The notes under the pieces were generated by a model. The model was given only the letters and a program-made list of their open reading frames with translations, ran no database searches and was not told the origin of the DNA. 64,000 nucleotides of DNA from Halobacillus litoralis (GTDB lineage Bacteria; Bacillota; Bacilli; Bacillales; Halobacillaceae). A program made the translations under genes and the position numbers. Of this stretch, positions 24,705 to 34,287 are shown in pieces. The stretch covers positions 620,001-684,000 of the forward strand of contig NZ_JAIVKN010000001.1 in NCBI RefSeq assembly GCF_020524025.1, read 5' to 3'. Numbering within the stretch: the first letter of the stretch is position 1; each line of letters begins with the position of its first letter.

Positions 24705-24925
24705 AGTAAGGGAAGAACTCCTTTCTCCTTAAATCTTGTACATGTTCCTCTTAACTAGAATATCGGAAAGCACAGGTGACTTTCAACGATTTAGCAAAAA
24801 AAGAGAGAATTTGTCGGACGATCGTCAAGTACATAGAAATGAACTTCCTTACGAGAATCTGTTTTATTCACATTAGCGTCTGGCTATACTGAATCATAAG
24901 TAAACGATTTTCGGAGGGATTATAG

Positions 24926-25468
24926 ATGGCAGAACGTATGGTAGCAAAGCAGGCGCCTCGCTTTGAAATGGAGGCCGTACTTCCAAACAAAGAATTTGGT
25001 AAAGTATCACTCAAGGAAAATATGAACAATGATAAATGGACAGTCCTTTTCTTCTATCCAATGGACTTCACTTTTGTATGTCCTACAGAAATTACGTCCT
25101 TGTCCGACCGTTTTGATGAGTTTGAGGATCTGGACGCAGAAGTCATAGGGGTATCCACAGACACGATCCACACCCATCTGGCATGGATTAATACGAGCCG
25201 CGACGAAAATGGTCTTGGTCATCTTCAATACTCGCTGGCTGCAGATACAAACCATAAAGTATCCCGGGACTATGGGGTCCTGTTGGAAGATGAAGGAATC
25301 GCTCTGCGCGGTCTATTCATCATTAGACCGGAAGGTGAGCTTATGTATCAGGTGGTCAACCACAACAATATCGGCCGCGACGTTGATGAAACTCTCCGTG
25401 TCCTACAGGCGCTGCAGACAGGCGGTTTATGTCCGGCAAACTGGAAACCAGGCCAGGAAACCTTATAA
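24926..25468 (+). CDS. ykuU: 2-Cys peroxiredoxin YkuU
   Basis: This 180-residue thiol peroxidase shows the peroxidatic cysteine in DFTFVCPTEI (C52) and the resolving cysteine in GGLCPANWKPG (about C170). It reduces hydrogen and organic peroxides with a thioredoxin-like partner. In B. subtilis it is followed directly by the thioredoxin-like ykuV; here a 264-bp mobile element separates the two. The ATG follows TTCGGAGGGAT. Confidence 0.93.
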   Translation: MAERMVAKQAPRFEMEAVLPNKEFGKVSLKENMNNDKWTVLFFYPMDFTFVCPTEITSLSDRFDEFEDLDAEVIGVSTDTIHTHLAWINTSRDENGLGHLQYSLAADTNHKVSRDYGVLLEDEGIALRGLFIIRPEGELMYQVVNHNNIGRDVDETLRVLQALQTGGLCPANWKPGQETL

Positions 25469-25577
25469 GTTTTCTATACTATTAAAGGAAGTTATAAGGG
25501 GGCAGTTCGACCTTTACTCTTTGATTTAAACGCCTTTCATGAACATAGGACAAAGGAAGAGAAGCTGGTATCTTCTT

Positions 25578-25857
25578 ATTAGATAGGCTCTGTTAAAGTT
25601 TAATGTTGTTATTCTTTATATTAAGTTTGTTTAAGAATAGGGCAGCAGTGTTGAAGACTCCAACCTGAGACACTTTATTGTGAGTGGGGACGTTATGTTT
25701 ATTGAGTGGAAGGGTGTCTGGGGAAAGCGAGTGATTTCCCGAACCACCTTAATCTCAATTTGGGAAAGCGGAGGCACTCTCTCAACTTCGAGCCTTCCAT
25801 ATAAGGGGGCTTATATGGAACGAAATCAACACTAAACATTAACAGGGCTATTAGATA
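25578..25857. mobile_element. 264-bp MITE-like element with 8-bp target duplication
   Basis: The element spans 25586-25849. Its ends are 23-bp imperfect inverted repeats (GGCTCTGTTAAAG at the left, TTAACAGGGCT at the right). ATTAGATA flanks it on both sides (25578-25585 and 25850-25857), a perfect 8-bp duplication of the target. It is non-coding. Near the right end TTCCATATAA, GGGGGC and TTATATGGAA form a palindrome equivalent to the core of the cassette repeats. It split the ykuU-ykuV interval. Confidence 0.85.
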
Positions 25858-25872
25858 AAGGAGGAATTTTTT

Positions 25873-26328
25873 GTGCGACTGCGTACACCTATGCCAGAAC
25901 TTCCAACAGCCGAAGAATGGCTGAATAGCAGCCCGTTGACTAAAGAGGACTTGGTTGGTGAGAAGCCGACACTGTTTCATTTCTGGTCGGTCAGCTGCGG
26001 GCTGTGTAAAGAAGCTATGCCTGATGTAAATCAATTCCGTGATGAATACGCAGGTGATTTAAATGTAGTAGCCGTTCATATGCCGCGATCTGAGAAAGAT
26101 CTGGATATGAATCAAATCAGACAATCAGCAGAAGAGCATAACATCACTCAGCCGGTATATGTAGACAACAAGCATGCTTTAACAGATGCTTTTGATAATC
26201 AATATGTCCCGTCCTATTATGTGTTTGATGCAGAAGGCCTGCTTAGGCATTCCCAGGCTGGAGGGGGCGGCATGAAAATGCTCCGTAAACGCGTGAACCG
26301 GGTTTTAGGTAATCATATAAAAGAATGA
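25873..26328 (+). CDS. ykuV: thioredoxin-like thiol-disulfide oxidoreductase YkuV
   Basis: The 151-residue protein has a TlpA/ResA-like thioredoxin fold with the redox motif SCGLCKEAMPD (CxxC at about residues 41-44) and the cis-proline region YVPSYYVFD. B. subtilis YkuV is a general thiol-disulfide oxidoreductase linked to the peroxiredoxin YkuU. Translation begins at GTG 25873 with AAAGGAGGA upstream. The first base of that ribosome site lies directly after the target duplication of the MITE, so the element sits at the gene's 5' border and may have replaced its promoter context. Confidence 0.88.
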   Translation: MRLRTPMPELPTAEEWLNSSPLTKEDLVGEKPTLFHFWSVSCGLCKEAMPDVNQFRDEYAGDLNVVAVHMPRSEKDLDMNQIRQSAEEHNITQPVYVDNKHALTDAFDNQYVPSYYVFDAEGLLRHSQAGGGGMKMLRKRVNRVLGNHIKE

Positions 26329-26337
26329 ATAGATAAA

Positions 26338-26377
26338 GAGCAGCTTCCATAAACATGGAAAAGTTGCTCTTTTTTTT
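26338..26377 (+). terminator. terminator of ykuV
   Basis: AGAGCAGCTTCCAT pairs with ATGGAAAAGTTGCTCT, followed by eight T. Confidence 0.85.
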
Positions 26378-26724
26378 GGCTCTGTTCATGCTGGGGTTAA
26401 GAATAGAAAGGTTTCATGAGGCCTAATTTATCGACCTCTCTTTCAGGTTGGAGTTCGAGAAGGATGGATTGACTCATAGAAGTGCAATCAAAATTCGACA
26501 CGTTCTGTGCCGGGGGACCAGCCGTTTTTGAAGACACTATACTTTTTCAAATCCAGGTCTTCAAATGAGGGGTTTTTTTGAACTGAAAACTCCTTTACAA
26601 CTTTTGACCGATAGAGGGTCAGTCTTTGGACAGAAAATTTTAAAAATTAGTTCAAATAGGTGGAAATTCATTTCGATACCCGATATATTTATAATTACGT
26701 TAAAAAAAAGAAGGAGGGGCACCT
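26378..26724 (+). repeat. gene-free stretch with a degenerate MITE-family copy
   Basis: GGCTCTGTT at 26378 matches the left end of the family, and CCAGGTCTTCAAATGAGGGG with TTTTTTTGAA near 26555-26581 matches the right-hand core. No right inverted end is recognisable, so it is a decayed or truncated copy. The rest, to the yknU ribosome site, holds nothing recognisable. Confidence 0.5.
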
Positions 26725-28482
26725 TTGGATACTTTTCAGAAGTTAAAAGAGTTTTACTGGCCCTATAAAAAGTATTTTTTCTGGTCTTTATTTTCTCTGC
26801 TGTTCGTTACGGGAATCACCGTCGTTTATCCCATCATCCTAAAAATCACCATTGATGATGTTGTAAACGATCAACAGTATAATCTCATACCTTATCTCTG
26901 TGCTGTATTTATCGCCCTTATGATTATCAAAGGATTTGCTACATATTTCCACCAGTATTTAGGGGACTTTTTCGGAATACGCTCTGTGTATACGATGAGG
27001 GATGCCTTGTATAAGAAATTGCAGCGCCTGCCGTTTCGTTATTATGATAATGCCAAAACCGGGGATTTAATGTCCCGCTTAACGGCGGATGTTGAAGGCT
27101 TTCGATTTTTTCTATCTGTAGGATTCTCAGAACTTCTCCGCATTGTTCTGTTAATTGTCGTGAGCTTAAGCGTCATGTTCTACTTCTCTGTCCCGCTGGC
27201 ACTTGTGACGATGGCTGCAATGCCTTTCTTAGGCGTTGTCGTCTATAAATTTGATCGCCAGGTACACCCTGCGTTTCGTAAAATTCGGAAGTCATTCGGG
27301 AAGTTAAATACAAGGGTACAAGAAAATATAAGTGGAATGAATACCGTTAAATCCTTGTCTCGTGAAGGGTTTGAGATTGGTAGATTTTCTGATCGGAGTC
27401 AGGATTATCGATCCAAGTATATTGAAACGTCCAATATATGGGCGAAGTACTTTCCGCTTATGGAGTTTATCGGAAATGTTTCTGTTGTCGCACTTCTTGC
27501 CTATGGCGGCTATCTTGTCGTTAATGGGGCCCTTGAGCTTGGTGAGCTTGTCGCTTTCTTCAGCCTTGTCTGGTACATTGTCGGTCCTCTTATGAACTTT
27601 GGTTTTGTTATTAATCTATTTTCACAGGCGAAAGCATCAGGCGAAAGGCTCCTGGAGATCCTTGAAGCTCCGGAAGAAATCACCGAAAAAGAAGGAGCCA
27701 TTATCCAGGATCGTCTGAAAGGTCATGTCACATTCAATGACGTCACGCTTACCTATGTGGAAGATGATGATTCGGCATTGAAAAACATTAGTTTTGATGC
27801 ACCGCCTGGAAAGACAATGGGTCTGATTGGAGCTACCGGATCAGGAAAGACGAGTATCACTCAGCTGATTACCCGCTTTTATGAACCAGAAAAAGGCGAG
27901 GTCATCATTGATGGCCGTCCAGTTTCTGATTACAGCTTGAAAAGTTTGCGTAAAAATATCGGCTTTGTCCTACAGGAATCCTTTCTTTTTTCAACATCCA
28001 TAAGGGAAAATATTGCTTACGGAAATCCGGATGCGACACTTGATGACGTCATCGATGCAGCAAAACGTGCCCAGGCGCATGACTTCATCATGGAAATGGA
28101 GGACGGCTATGATACGCTGCTTGGGGAACGTGGAATGGGCCTTTCAGGTGGTCAGAAACAGCGGATCGCCATTGCGCGTGCTATTCTGATCGACCCGGCG
28201 ATCCTCGTTCTCGATGATGCAACATCAGCTGTAGACATGGAAACAGAATTCAAGATTCAGAAAGCTTTGCAGGAAGTCATGAAGGGACGTACCACATTTA
28301 TCATTGCCCATAGAATTTCTTCCTTAAAGCATGCAGACGAAATCATTGTCCTTGAAGATGGTGCTGTTAAAGAACGCGGCCGTCATGAAGAGCTGCTCAC
28401 AAACGGCGGACCTTACCAGCGGATCTACGATATCCAGTATCAGGACAAAGAAAAAATATTGAATACGTCAAATATGTCATAA
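26725..28482 (+). CDS. yknU: ABC transporter, half-size exporter YknU-like
   Basis: The 585-residue half transporter has six membrane helices (about 15-300) and a nucleotide-binding domain with Walker A GATGSGKT, signature LSGGQKQR and Walker B ILVLDDATSAVD. The Asp-Asp in Walker B in place of Asp-Glu suggests a degenerate catalytic site, as in one half of many heterodimeric exporters. Length and sequence resemble B. subtilis YknU (585). TTG start with AAGGAGGGG upstream. It pairs with the next gene. Confidence 0.88.
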   Translation: MDTFQKLKEFYWPYKKYFFWSLFSLLFVTGITVVYPIILKITIDDVVNDQQYNLIPYLCAVFIALMIIKGFATYFHQYLGDFFGIRSVYTMRDALYKKLQRLPFRYYDNAKTGDLMSRLTADVEGFRFFLSVGFSELLRIVLLIVVSLSVMFYFSVPLALVTMAAMPFLGVVVYKFDRQVHPAFRKIRKSFGKLNTRVQENISGMNTVKSLSREGFEIGRFSDRSQDYRSKYIETSNIWAKYFPLMEFIGNVSVVALLAYGGYLVVNGALELGELVAFFSLVWYIVGPLMNFGFVINLFSQAKASGERLLEILEAPEEITEKEGAIIQDRLKGHVTFNDVTLTYVEDDDSALKNISFDAPPGKTMGLIGATGSGKTSITQLITRFYEPEKGEVIIDGRPVSDYSLKSLRKNIGFVLQESFLFSTSIRENIAYGNPDATLDDVIDAAKRAQAHDFIMEMEDGYDTLLGERGMGLSGGQKQRIAIARAILIDPAILVLDDATSAVDMETEFKIQKALQEVMKGRTTFIIAHRISSLKHADEIIVLEDGAVKERGRHEELLTNGGPYQRIYDIQYQDKEKILNTSNMS

Positions 28483-28494
28483 GGAGGGAGAGAC

Positions 28495-30327
28495 ATGGCT
28501 AAAAAACCAAAGCATCAAACAGAAACGAACAAACACTTAAACCGTTTTAAATATTCGCAAGATCAAGCGATTGAAAAGCCATTCAACTGGTCACAGATGT
28601 GGAGACTGCTCAGGTATATTAAGCCCTATACGAAAACACTGCTCCCAGTCGCCATCATCACGATGTTGATAACGACCATCATCCGGCTTGTGGTTCCCAT
28701 TCTTATAGGTGAAGTCGCCATCAATGTAGCTATTGCGGACAGCAATACAAACCTCTTAATTCAGCTTGTCACAGGAATTGCGGTCCTTTATTTATTGAGT
28801 TATATCGGGAACGCCCTGCGCATTAAATATGTAAATATTTTAGGTCAAAATGTCATTTACGACATACGACAGCATTTGTTTTCTCACGTGCAGCGGCTGT
28901 CTCATCGATTCTTTGATTCAAGGTCTGCCGGTTCCATCCTTGTCCGAATTATGAACGACATCAACTCTCTGCAGGAATTGTTCACTAATGGGATTATCAA
29001 CCTCCTGATGGACGTCGTTATGTTAACAGGAATTGTTGTCATTTTATTTGTCCTCAGTCCAAAACTTGCGCTTGCGATTCTGATCATCGTACCGCTTATG
29101 TTTTATATTTCTACAAAGCTCAGAAGAAATATCCGTCGTTCATGGCAGAATGTACGAATTCAGCAGTCGAAGCTGAACTCTCACCTAAATGAAAGTCTGC
29201 AGGGGGTTCGGATCACTCAGTCATTCTCACAGGAAAAAGAGAATACAGAGTTCTTTAATGGTGTGAATACAGATAACTTTGAGTCCTGGAACCAGGCAAC
29301 GAAGAAAAGTGCGATGTTCCGTCCGTTTGTAGAAATGATCAATGCCATTGGTACCGTCATCCTCGTTTCTTTTGGAGCCTGGCTCATTCTGCAGGGAGAG
29401 ATACAAGTCGGTACATTTGTAACATTTGCGTTTTTCCTCGGAATGTTCTGGGAGCCTATCTCAAGACTTGGGATGATGTATAACCAGCTGTTAATGGCTA
29501 TGGCCGCATCTGAACGTATTTTTGAATTTCTTGATGAGGAACCAAATGTAGAAGAGAAGAAAAATGCAGTCGAACTCAAGGATATGAAGGGCCACATCGA
29601 ATTTGATCATGTTCAGTTTGCTTATGACTCGAAGCGTATCGCTCTTCATGATATTAACTTAGAAATGAAACAGGGAGAAACCGTCGCTTTAGTCGGCCAC
29701 ACAGGTTCCGGAAAATCAACGATCGCTAACTTGATCAGTCGATTTTATGATCCGACCAAAGGTTCAGTCAAGATAGACGGTGTGGATCTGCAGGATGCAA
29801 CGATTGATAGTGTTCGTCAGCAGATCAGTGTTGTGCTTCAGGACACCTTTATTTTTTCAGGCACTATTATGGAAAATATCCGCTTCGGAAGGCCGGATGC
29901 TTCAGATGAAGAAGTCATAGAGGCAGCGAAAGTCGTAGGAGCTGATGACTTTATTCAACGCTTAAACAACGGCTATGAAACAGAAGTGGAGGAGCGGGGG
30001 AGTATTTTGTCGGCAGGAGAACGGCAGTTACTTTCTTTTGCACGAGCACTGCTCGCTGACCCGCGTATTCTCATATTAGATGAAGCCACAGCAAGCATCG
30101 ATACAGAGACAGAGCTTAAGATTCAGCAGGCACTGAAGAAACTGCTGAAAGGTAGAACAGCGATTATGATTGCCCACCGTTTATCAACCATTCGTGAAGC
30201 TGATAACATTTTTGTGTTAGAAAATGGCCGTATTCTCGAACAGGGGTCTCATGACGACCTTATGAATCAACAGGGCGAGTATTATGAACTTGTAAAAGCG
30301 CAGTTCCAAATGCTTGATGCTATCTAA
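28495..30327 (+). CDS. yknV: ABC transporter, half-size exporter YknV-like
   Basis: The 610-residue partner of YknU has six helices and a nucleotide-binding domain with Walker A GHTGSGKS, signature LSAGERQ and Walker B ILILDEATASID with the catalytic glutamate intact. The signature variant (SAGER in place of SGGQR) is typical of one subunit of heterodimeric multidrug exporters. It starts 12 bp after yknU with AAGGAGGGA, so the two form an operon. The substrate is unknown. Confidence 0.88.
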   Translation: MAKKPKHQTETNKHLNRFKYSQDQAIEKPFNWSQMWRLLRYIKPYTKTLLPVAIITMLITTIIRLVVPILIGEVAINVAIADSNTNLLIQLVTGIAVLYLLSYIGNALRIKYVNILGQNVIYDIRQHLFSHVQRLSHRFFDSRSAGSILVRIMNDINSLQELFTNGIINLLMDVVMLTGIVVILFVLSPKLALAILIIVPLMFYISTKLRRNIRRSWQNVRIQQSKLNSHLNESLQGVRITQSFSQEKENTEFFNGVNTDNFESWNQATKKSAMFRPFVEMINAIGTVILVSFGAWLILQGEIQVGTFVTFAFFLGMFWEPISRLGMMYNQLLMAMAASERIFEFLDEEPNVEEKKNAVELKDMKGHIEFDHVQFAYDSKRIALHDINLEMKQGETVALVGHTGSGKSTIANLISRFYDPTKGSVKIDGVDLQDATIDSVRQQISVVLQDTFIFSGTIMENIRFGRPDASDEEVIEAAKVVGADDFIQRLNNGYETEVEERGSILSAGERQLLSFARALLADPRILILDEATASIDTETELKIQQALKKLLKGRTAIMIAHRLSTIREADNIFVLENGRILEQGSHDDLMNQQGEYYELVKAQFQMLDAI

Positions 30328-30334
30328 ATAAGAA

Positions 30335-30368
30335 CAAAAAAGACATCGGATTAACGGTGTCTTTTTTT
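30335..30368 (+). terminator. terminator of yknUV
   Basis: AAAAAAGACATCG pairs with CGGTGTCTTTTTT around a six-base loop. Confidence 0.85.
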
Positions 30369-30591
30369 ATTTGGGCTCCTGGGTCCGGCTGTGTTACTGA
30401 AAGGACGAGATGGAGACTTGCCGGAGTCCCGCCCCATCTCCCTGCTTTCTTTCTCCTGAAACTTTCCTTAACAAGAATGGTAGTATGCTTATTCACTTGT
30501 TAGATATGGACCAAAAAAGGGAAGGGAAAGACAAAGCTAAAAAGTCGACAAGGTGAGGTACATCCTTTACGATGAGGGAACAAAAGAGACT

Positions 30592-30609
30592 TTGTGAAGT
30601 TTGTCACAA
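30592..30609 (+). promoter_or_regulatory. Rex-like operator upstream of cydAB
   Basis: TTGTGA and TCACAA are exact inverse repeats separated by six bases, the arm sequence and spacing of the Rex operator. Rex represses cytochrome bd genes in Bacilli until NADH rises. A TATACT box at 30651-30656 could be the -10 element, about 48 bp before cydA. Confidence 0.75.
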
Positions 30610-30703
30610 AATAGTCATCAACCAGGTGCTCATAAAACGATTTCTCGTCTTATACTAGTTACTGAAGACTCTCACGACTATTCGTGCTTAGGGGGAAGAA
30701 AAG

Positions 30704-32065
30704 ATGTTTGAATTTGATACCGTTACAGTGAGTCGCTCCCTTACAGCGATGACCCTGCTGTTTCACGCGATATTCGCGACACTCGGCGTGGGTGTCCCTG
30801 TGTTGGTTTCTATAGCAGAATTCATAGGGATAAAGAAGAAAGATCCTCATTATACACTTCTTGCCCGCCGCTGGACGAGAGGATATACCATTACGGTGGC
30901 AGTGGGCGTTGTCACCGGGACTGCCATTGGACTGCAGTTGTCACTGATCTGGCCAAGTTTTATGCAGATTGCAGGTAACGTCATTGCTCTACCGTTATTT
31001 ATGGAGACTTTTGCATTCTTCTTTGAAGCGATCTTTTTAGGGATTTATTTATACACATGGGACCGATTTAAAAATCCGATCTATCATTGGTTTTTATCCA
31101 TTCCCGTTGTTATTGGCGGTACACTTTCGGCCTTTTTTATCACGACGGTGAACTCATTTATGAATACACCGCAGGGGTTTGAACTAGAGGATGGACGCTT
31201 CACTTCTGTTGATCCACTGGCCGCTATGTTTAATCCGGCTACACCAACAAAAGTGTTTCACGTCATCTCCTCTTCTTATTTGACGGCCGCAGCTGTACTT
31301 GCCGGAATTGCCGCTTTTATCATTCTCGTAAAAAAAGGTTCACTATATCATAAAAAAGCGTTAAAACTTACAGTGATGGCAACCTTTTTGTTTGCGATTC
31401 TGACAGCTGTCGCAGGCGATTTGTCAGCGAAGTTTCTCGCAGAATATCAACCTGAGAAGCTGGCAGCAGGAGAATGGCATTTTGAATCAGAAGAAGGAGC
31501 GGATCTTGTTGTCTTTGGGACATTAAATGAAGACAATGAAGTCGAAAATGCAATCCGTATCCCAAATGCACTGAGCTTTCTTGCTTATGGTGATTTTAAC
31601 GCAGAAGTAGAAGGGTTGAATGAAACACCCGAGGAGGAACGCCCGCCGCTTTGGATTCACTACATGTTTGACTTTATGGTAAGCATCGGTTTTTATACGC
31701 TTGGCATCTCCTTCTTATTTCTTGTCTTTTGGAAAATGAAAAAATGGAATGAATTTAATAAGTGGCTTTTGTGGGGGATTGCTCTTACGGGACCGCTGAC
31801 GATGCTTGCCATTGAATTCGGGTGGATTTATGCAGAAGTTGGACGGCAGCCATGGATTCTCCGCGGGTTTATGACCGTTGCAGAGGGGGCGACGACCTCT
31901 CCTTATGTATTCGAGATGTTCGTTCTATTTGCAGTTGTCTATCTTGTTTTAGGTATAGGCTGTCTGCTTACATTAAGAAAAATATTCAAAGGCAGACCAG
32001 CTGAACTGGAATTGGAACACCGTTATCCCCAGACGGCTGCTGCAAGTAAGGAGGATGACGCATGA
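30704..32065 (+). CDS. cydA: cytochrome bd-type quinol oxidase subunit I
   Basis: The 453-residue subunit has nine helices and carries the heme ligands: His21 in LLFHAIFA, a second histidine in KVFHVISSSYLTA (about 185) and the methionine in HYMFDFM (about 324). The Q-loop is short. It resembles the YthA/CioA type found alongside the classical enzyme in Bacillaceae. The complex oxidises quinol and reduces oxygen at low tension. It overlaps cydB by four bases. Confidence 0.92.
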   Translation: MFEFDTVTVSRSLTAMTLLFHAIFATLGVGVPVLVSIAEFIGIKKKDPHYTLLARRWTRGYTITVAVGVVTGTAIGLQLSLIWPSFMQIAGNVIALPLFMETFAFFFEAIFLGIYLYTWDRFKNPIYHWFLSIPVVIGGTLSAFFITTVNSFMNTPQGFELEDGRFTSVDPLAAMFNPATPTKVFHVISSSYLTAAAVLAGIAAFIILVKKGSLYHKKALKLTVMATFLFAILTAVAGDLSAKFLAEYQPEKLAAGEWHFESEEGADLVVFGTLNEDNEVENAIRIPNALSFLAYGDFNAEVEGLNETPEEERPPLWIHYMFDFMVSIGFYTLGISFLFLVFWKMKKWNEFNKWLLWGIALTGPLTMLAIEFGWIYAEVGRQPWILRGFMTVAEGATTSPYVFEMFVLFAVVYLVLGIGCLLTLRKIFKGRPAELELEHRYPQTAAASKEDDA

Positions 32066-33075
32066 GTTACGAAGTCATAGGGATCTCTGTCTTATGGTTT
32101 TTCTTATACGGCTATTTGATCGTAGCATCGGTCGACTTTGGAGCCGGTTTCTTCGCTTATTATGCAAGACTTACAAAGAAAGATCACTTGATTAATCAAC
32201 TGATATCAAGGTACCTTTCACCGGTCTGGGAGGTAACGAATGTCTTTTTCGTTTTCTTCTTTGTCGGTCTTGTCGGCTTTTTTCCTGATATGGCCTACTA
32301 CTTCGGGCAGTCGCTGCTTGTACCGGGGAGCATTGCTATTGTTCTTCTAGCCATACGTGGATCATTTTATGCCTTCGAAAACTATGGTTCTAAAGACAAC
32401 TCGCTCTATATGTTTCTATATGGGGCGACAGGGCTGCTCATTCCTGCCTCTTTGTCTACAGCAATGACGATATCTGAAGGGGGCTATATTGAGGAAACAG
32501 CCAATGGTGTACAGTTATTATATGGCAGGCTGCTCACAAGTCCCTATTCATGGAGTGTTGTCTTTCTAGCGATCGTATCTGTCCTGTATATTAGTTCTAT
32601 GTTTTTAACCTATTACGCGCATAGGGCAGGCGACAAACCAGCGCTGGATATTGTGAAAAAATATGCGCTCTTCTGGAGTTCACCAACCATCATTGCCAGC
32701 TTGACTACTTTCATCGCACTCAGTCAGCAAAACTATGATCACTTTCAACGGGCGATGGAATTATGGTGGGTATTCGGTATTTCTGTCGGTTTCTTTATGA
32801 TTGCTTTGTTCCTTGTTTATCAAGGGAAATACTATGGCTGGGCATTTATTGCTGTGATGCTTCAGTTCTTCGTCGCCTTTTTCGGCTACGGAGCTTCACA
32901 CTTGCCTTACCTGCTCCGTCCATACGTCACTATTTCGAGCGCTGTTACAAACGAATCCATGGCCATTGCTCTCATCATCGTATTCATCGCAGGAATCTTC
33001 CTGTTAATTCCATCACTAATTTTACTGATGCGCATGTTCCTTTTCGATGCCGATTATGTAAAAGGGAAAAAGTAG
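32062..33075 (+). CDS. cydB: cytochrome bd-type quinol oxidase subunit II
   Basis: The 337-residue, eight- or nine-helix CydB/YthB family subunit begins with the typical VLWFFLYGYLIVASVDFGAG and contains SRYLSPVWEVTNVFFVFFFV. It couples to CydA by an ATGA overlap. No cydCD transporter genes follow here, so assembly functions must lie elsewhere. Confidence 0.9.
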   Translation: MSYEVIGISVLWFFLYGYLIVASVDFGAGFFAYYARLTKKDHLINQLISRYLSPVWEVTNVFFVFFFVGLVGFFPDMAYYFGQSLLVPGSIAIVLLAIRGSFYAFENYGSKDNSLYMFLYGATGLLIPASLSTAMTISEGGYIEETANGVQLLYGRLLTSPYSWSVVFLAIVSVLYISSMFLTYYAHRAGDKPALDIVKKYALFWSSPTIIASLTTFIALSQQNYDHFQRAMELWWVFGISVGFFMIALFLVYQGKYYGWAFIAVMLQFFVAFFGYGASHLPYLLRPYVTISSAVTNESMAIALIIVFIAGIFLLIPSLILLMRMFLFDADYVKGKK

Positions 33076-33100
33076 AGGACTTTGCTCCTCTGCTTTTTTT
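33074..33100 (+). terminator. terminator of cydAB
   Basis: AGAGGA pairs with TCCTCT around a six-base loop, followed by GCTTTTTTT. Confidence 0.7.
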
Positions 33101-33103
33101 AAT

Positions 33104-33131
33104 GGCTCTGGGAAAGTTTATCGGTGATTTT
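33104..33131 (+). repeat. degenerate left end of the MITE family
   Basis: GGCTCTGGGAAAGTTTA followed by a TGATTTT tail matches the family's left end with a few changes. No clear right end was found before ktrC at 33479; that stretch otherwise holds only the ktrC promoter region. Confidence 0.45.
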
Positions 33132-33478
33132 AATTTGTACCAGACAAGCCACCGTACACTAAACTAAATCTGACGGTGAGATGAGATCCATGAGCGGACC
33201 TTGAGGAAGGTCGGTAATAAAAAGTGGTTTTTCAAGTTGGAACGTCCTGTCCCATATATTCCACTTGTGCAGCGAATGAGAGCGTCTTGTGATTCTGAGA
33301 AAATGAACCTCAGTTAAGTACAATTTCTTCATCTTCCATGATTTTTCTTATAAAAAGATGTGGGAAAGATCCATTTAGGGGAAGGGTCTTTAGGAAGAAT
33401 GATAAAAGGCATATGTTCTTAGAACGAATGTGTGATAGAATAAGCTTAGATTTTGCAAGATAGATGGGGGTTCCGAGG

Positions 33479-34144
33479 ATGAAGAAAGAATTTGCCGTCA
33501 TTGGTCTTGGACGGTTCGGCGGAAGTATTTGCCGCGAATTGAGCCGCGAGGGCATGGAAGTACTTGCCTTAGACTTGGACGAAGACAAAGTAAATGAATA
33601 CAGGGACATTGCCTCTCATGCTGTTATTGCCGACTCCACAGACGAGAACGTGTTGAAAGAGCTGGGCTTCCGTAATATCGATCACGTTATCGTTGCAATC
33701 GGGGATAACATACAGGCAAGTATGCTGACTACGCTGATCTTAAAAGAAATGGGCATTAAGATGATTACCGTAAAGGCCCAAAACGATTACCATGAGAAGA
33801 TTCTAAACAAAATAGGAGCCGATCAGGTCGTACACCCCGAACGCGACATGGGGAAACGAATTGCTCATAATATTATCTCCAATAATATTTTAGACTATAT
33901 TGAACTCTCTGATGACCATAGCGTTGTCGAAGTGAAAGCCGGAAGCAAAATGGGTGGCAAAACATTAGTAGACCTTGATATTCGTGCGGAATATGGATGT
34001 AACGTTGTTGCGATTAAACGGGCCAAGGATGTTATTGTGTCCCCTATGGCTACAGAGGAAATTGAGGAAAGCGACGTGCTGATCGTAATTGGCGCGGATA
34101 AGGATATCAGTCGATTTGAAAAGAATCTCGTTGTTGAAGACTAA
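33479..34144 (+). CDS. ktrC: K+ uptake gating protein KtrC (TrkA/RCK family)
   Basis: The 221-residue protein is the cytosolic gating ring of a Ktr potassium transporter. The RCK-N domain begins AVIGLGRFGGSICREL (GxGxxG nucleotide site) and the RCK-C domain spans about 140-221. B. subtilis KtrC (YkqB) has the same length and lies beside rnjA as here; its RCK-C domain binds c-di-AMP. The ATG at 33479 gives the standard length; an in-frame start at 33464 is less likely. The membrane subunit KtrD is not nearby. Confidence 0.92.
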   Translation: MKKEFAVIGLGRFGGSICRELSREGMEVLALDLDEDKVNEYRDIASHAVIADSTDENVLKELGFRNIDHVIVAIGDNIQASMLTTLILKEMGIKMITVKAQNDYHEKILNKIGADQVVHPERDMGKRIAHNIISNNILDYIELSDDHSVVEVKAGSKMGGKTLVDLDIRAEYGCNVVAIKRAKDVIVSPMATEEIEESDVLIVIGADKDISRFEKNLVVED

Positions 34145-34149
34145 ACAGA

Positions 34150-34186
34150 AAAACTTCTCAGCATTTATATGCTGAGAAGTTTTTTT
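34150..34186 (+). terminator. terminator of ktrC
   Basis: AAACTTCTCAGCAT pairs with ATGCTGAGAAGTTT around a short loop, followed by TTTTT. Confidence 0.88.
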
Positions 34187-34287
34187 ATTTCCACTTCCTT
34201 CGTAATGAAAAGTTTATCCATATGTAGAATAGGAAATAACATAAGATAGATTCTAATAACAAAAGGTTTTGCGAAAGGATGATTGGA

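Noticed and set aside
28902-29597. Minus-strand frames opposite yknV
   Set aside because: Shadow frames of the exporter gene.
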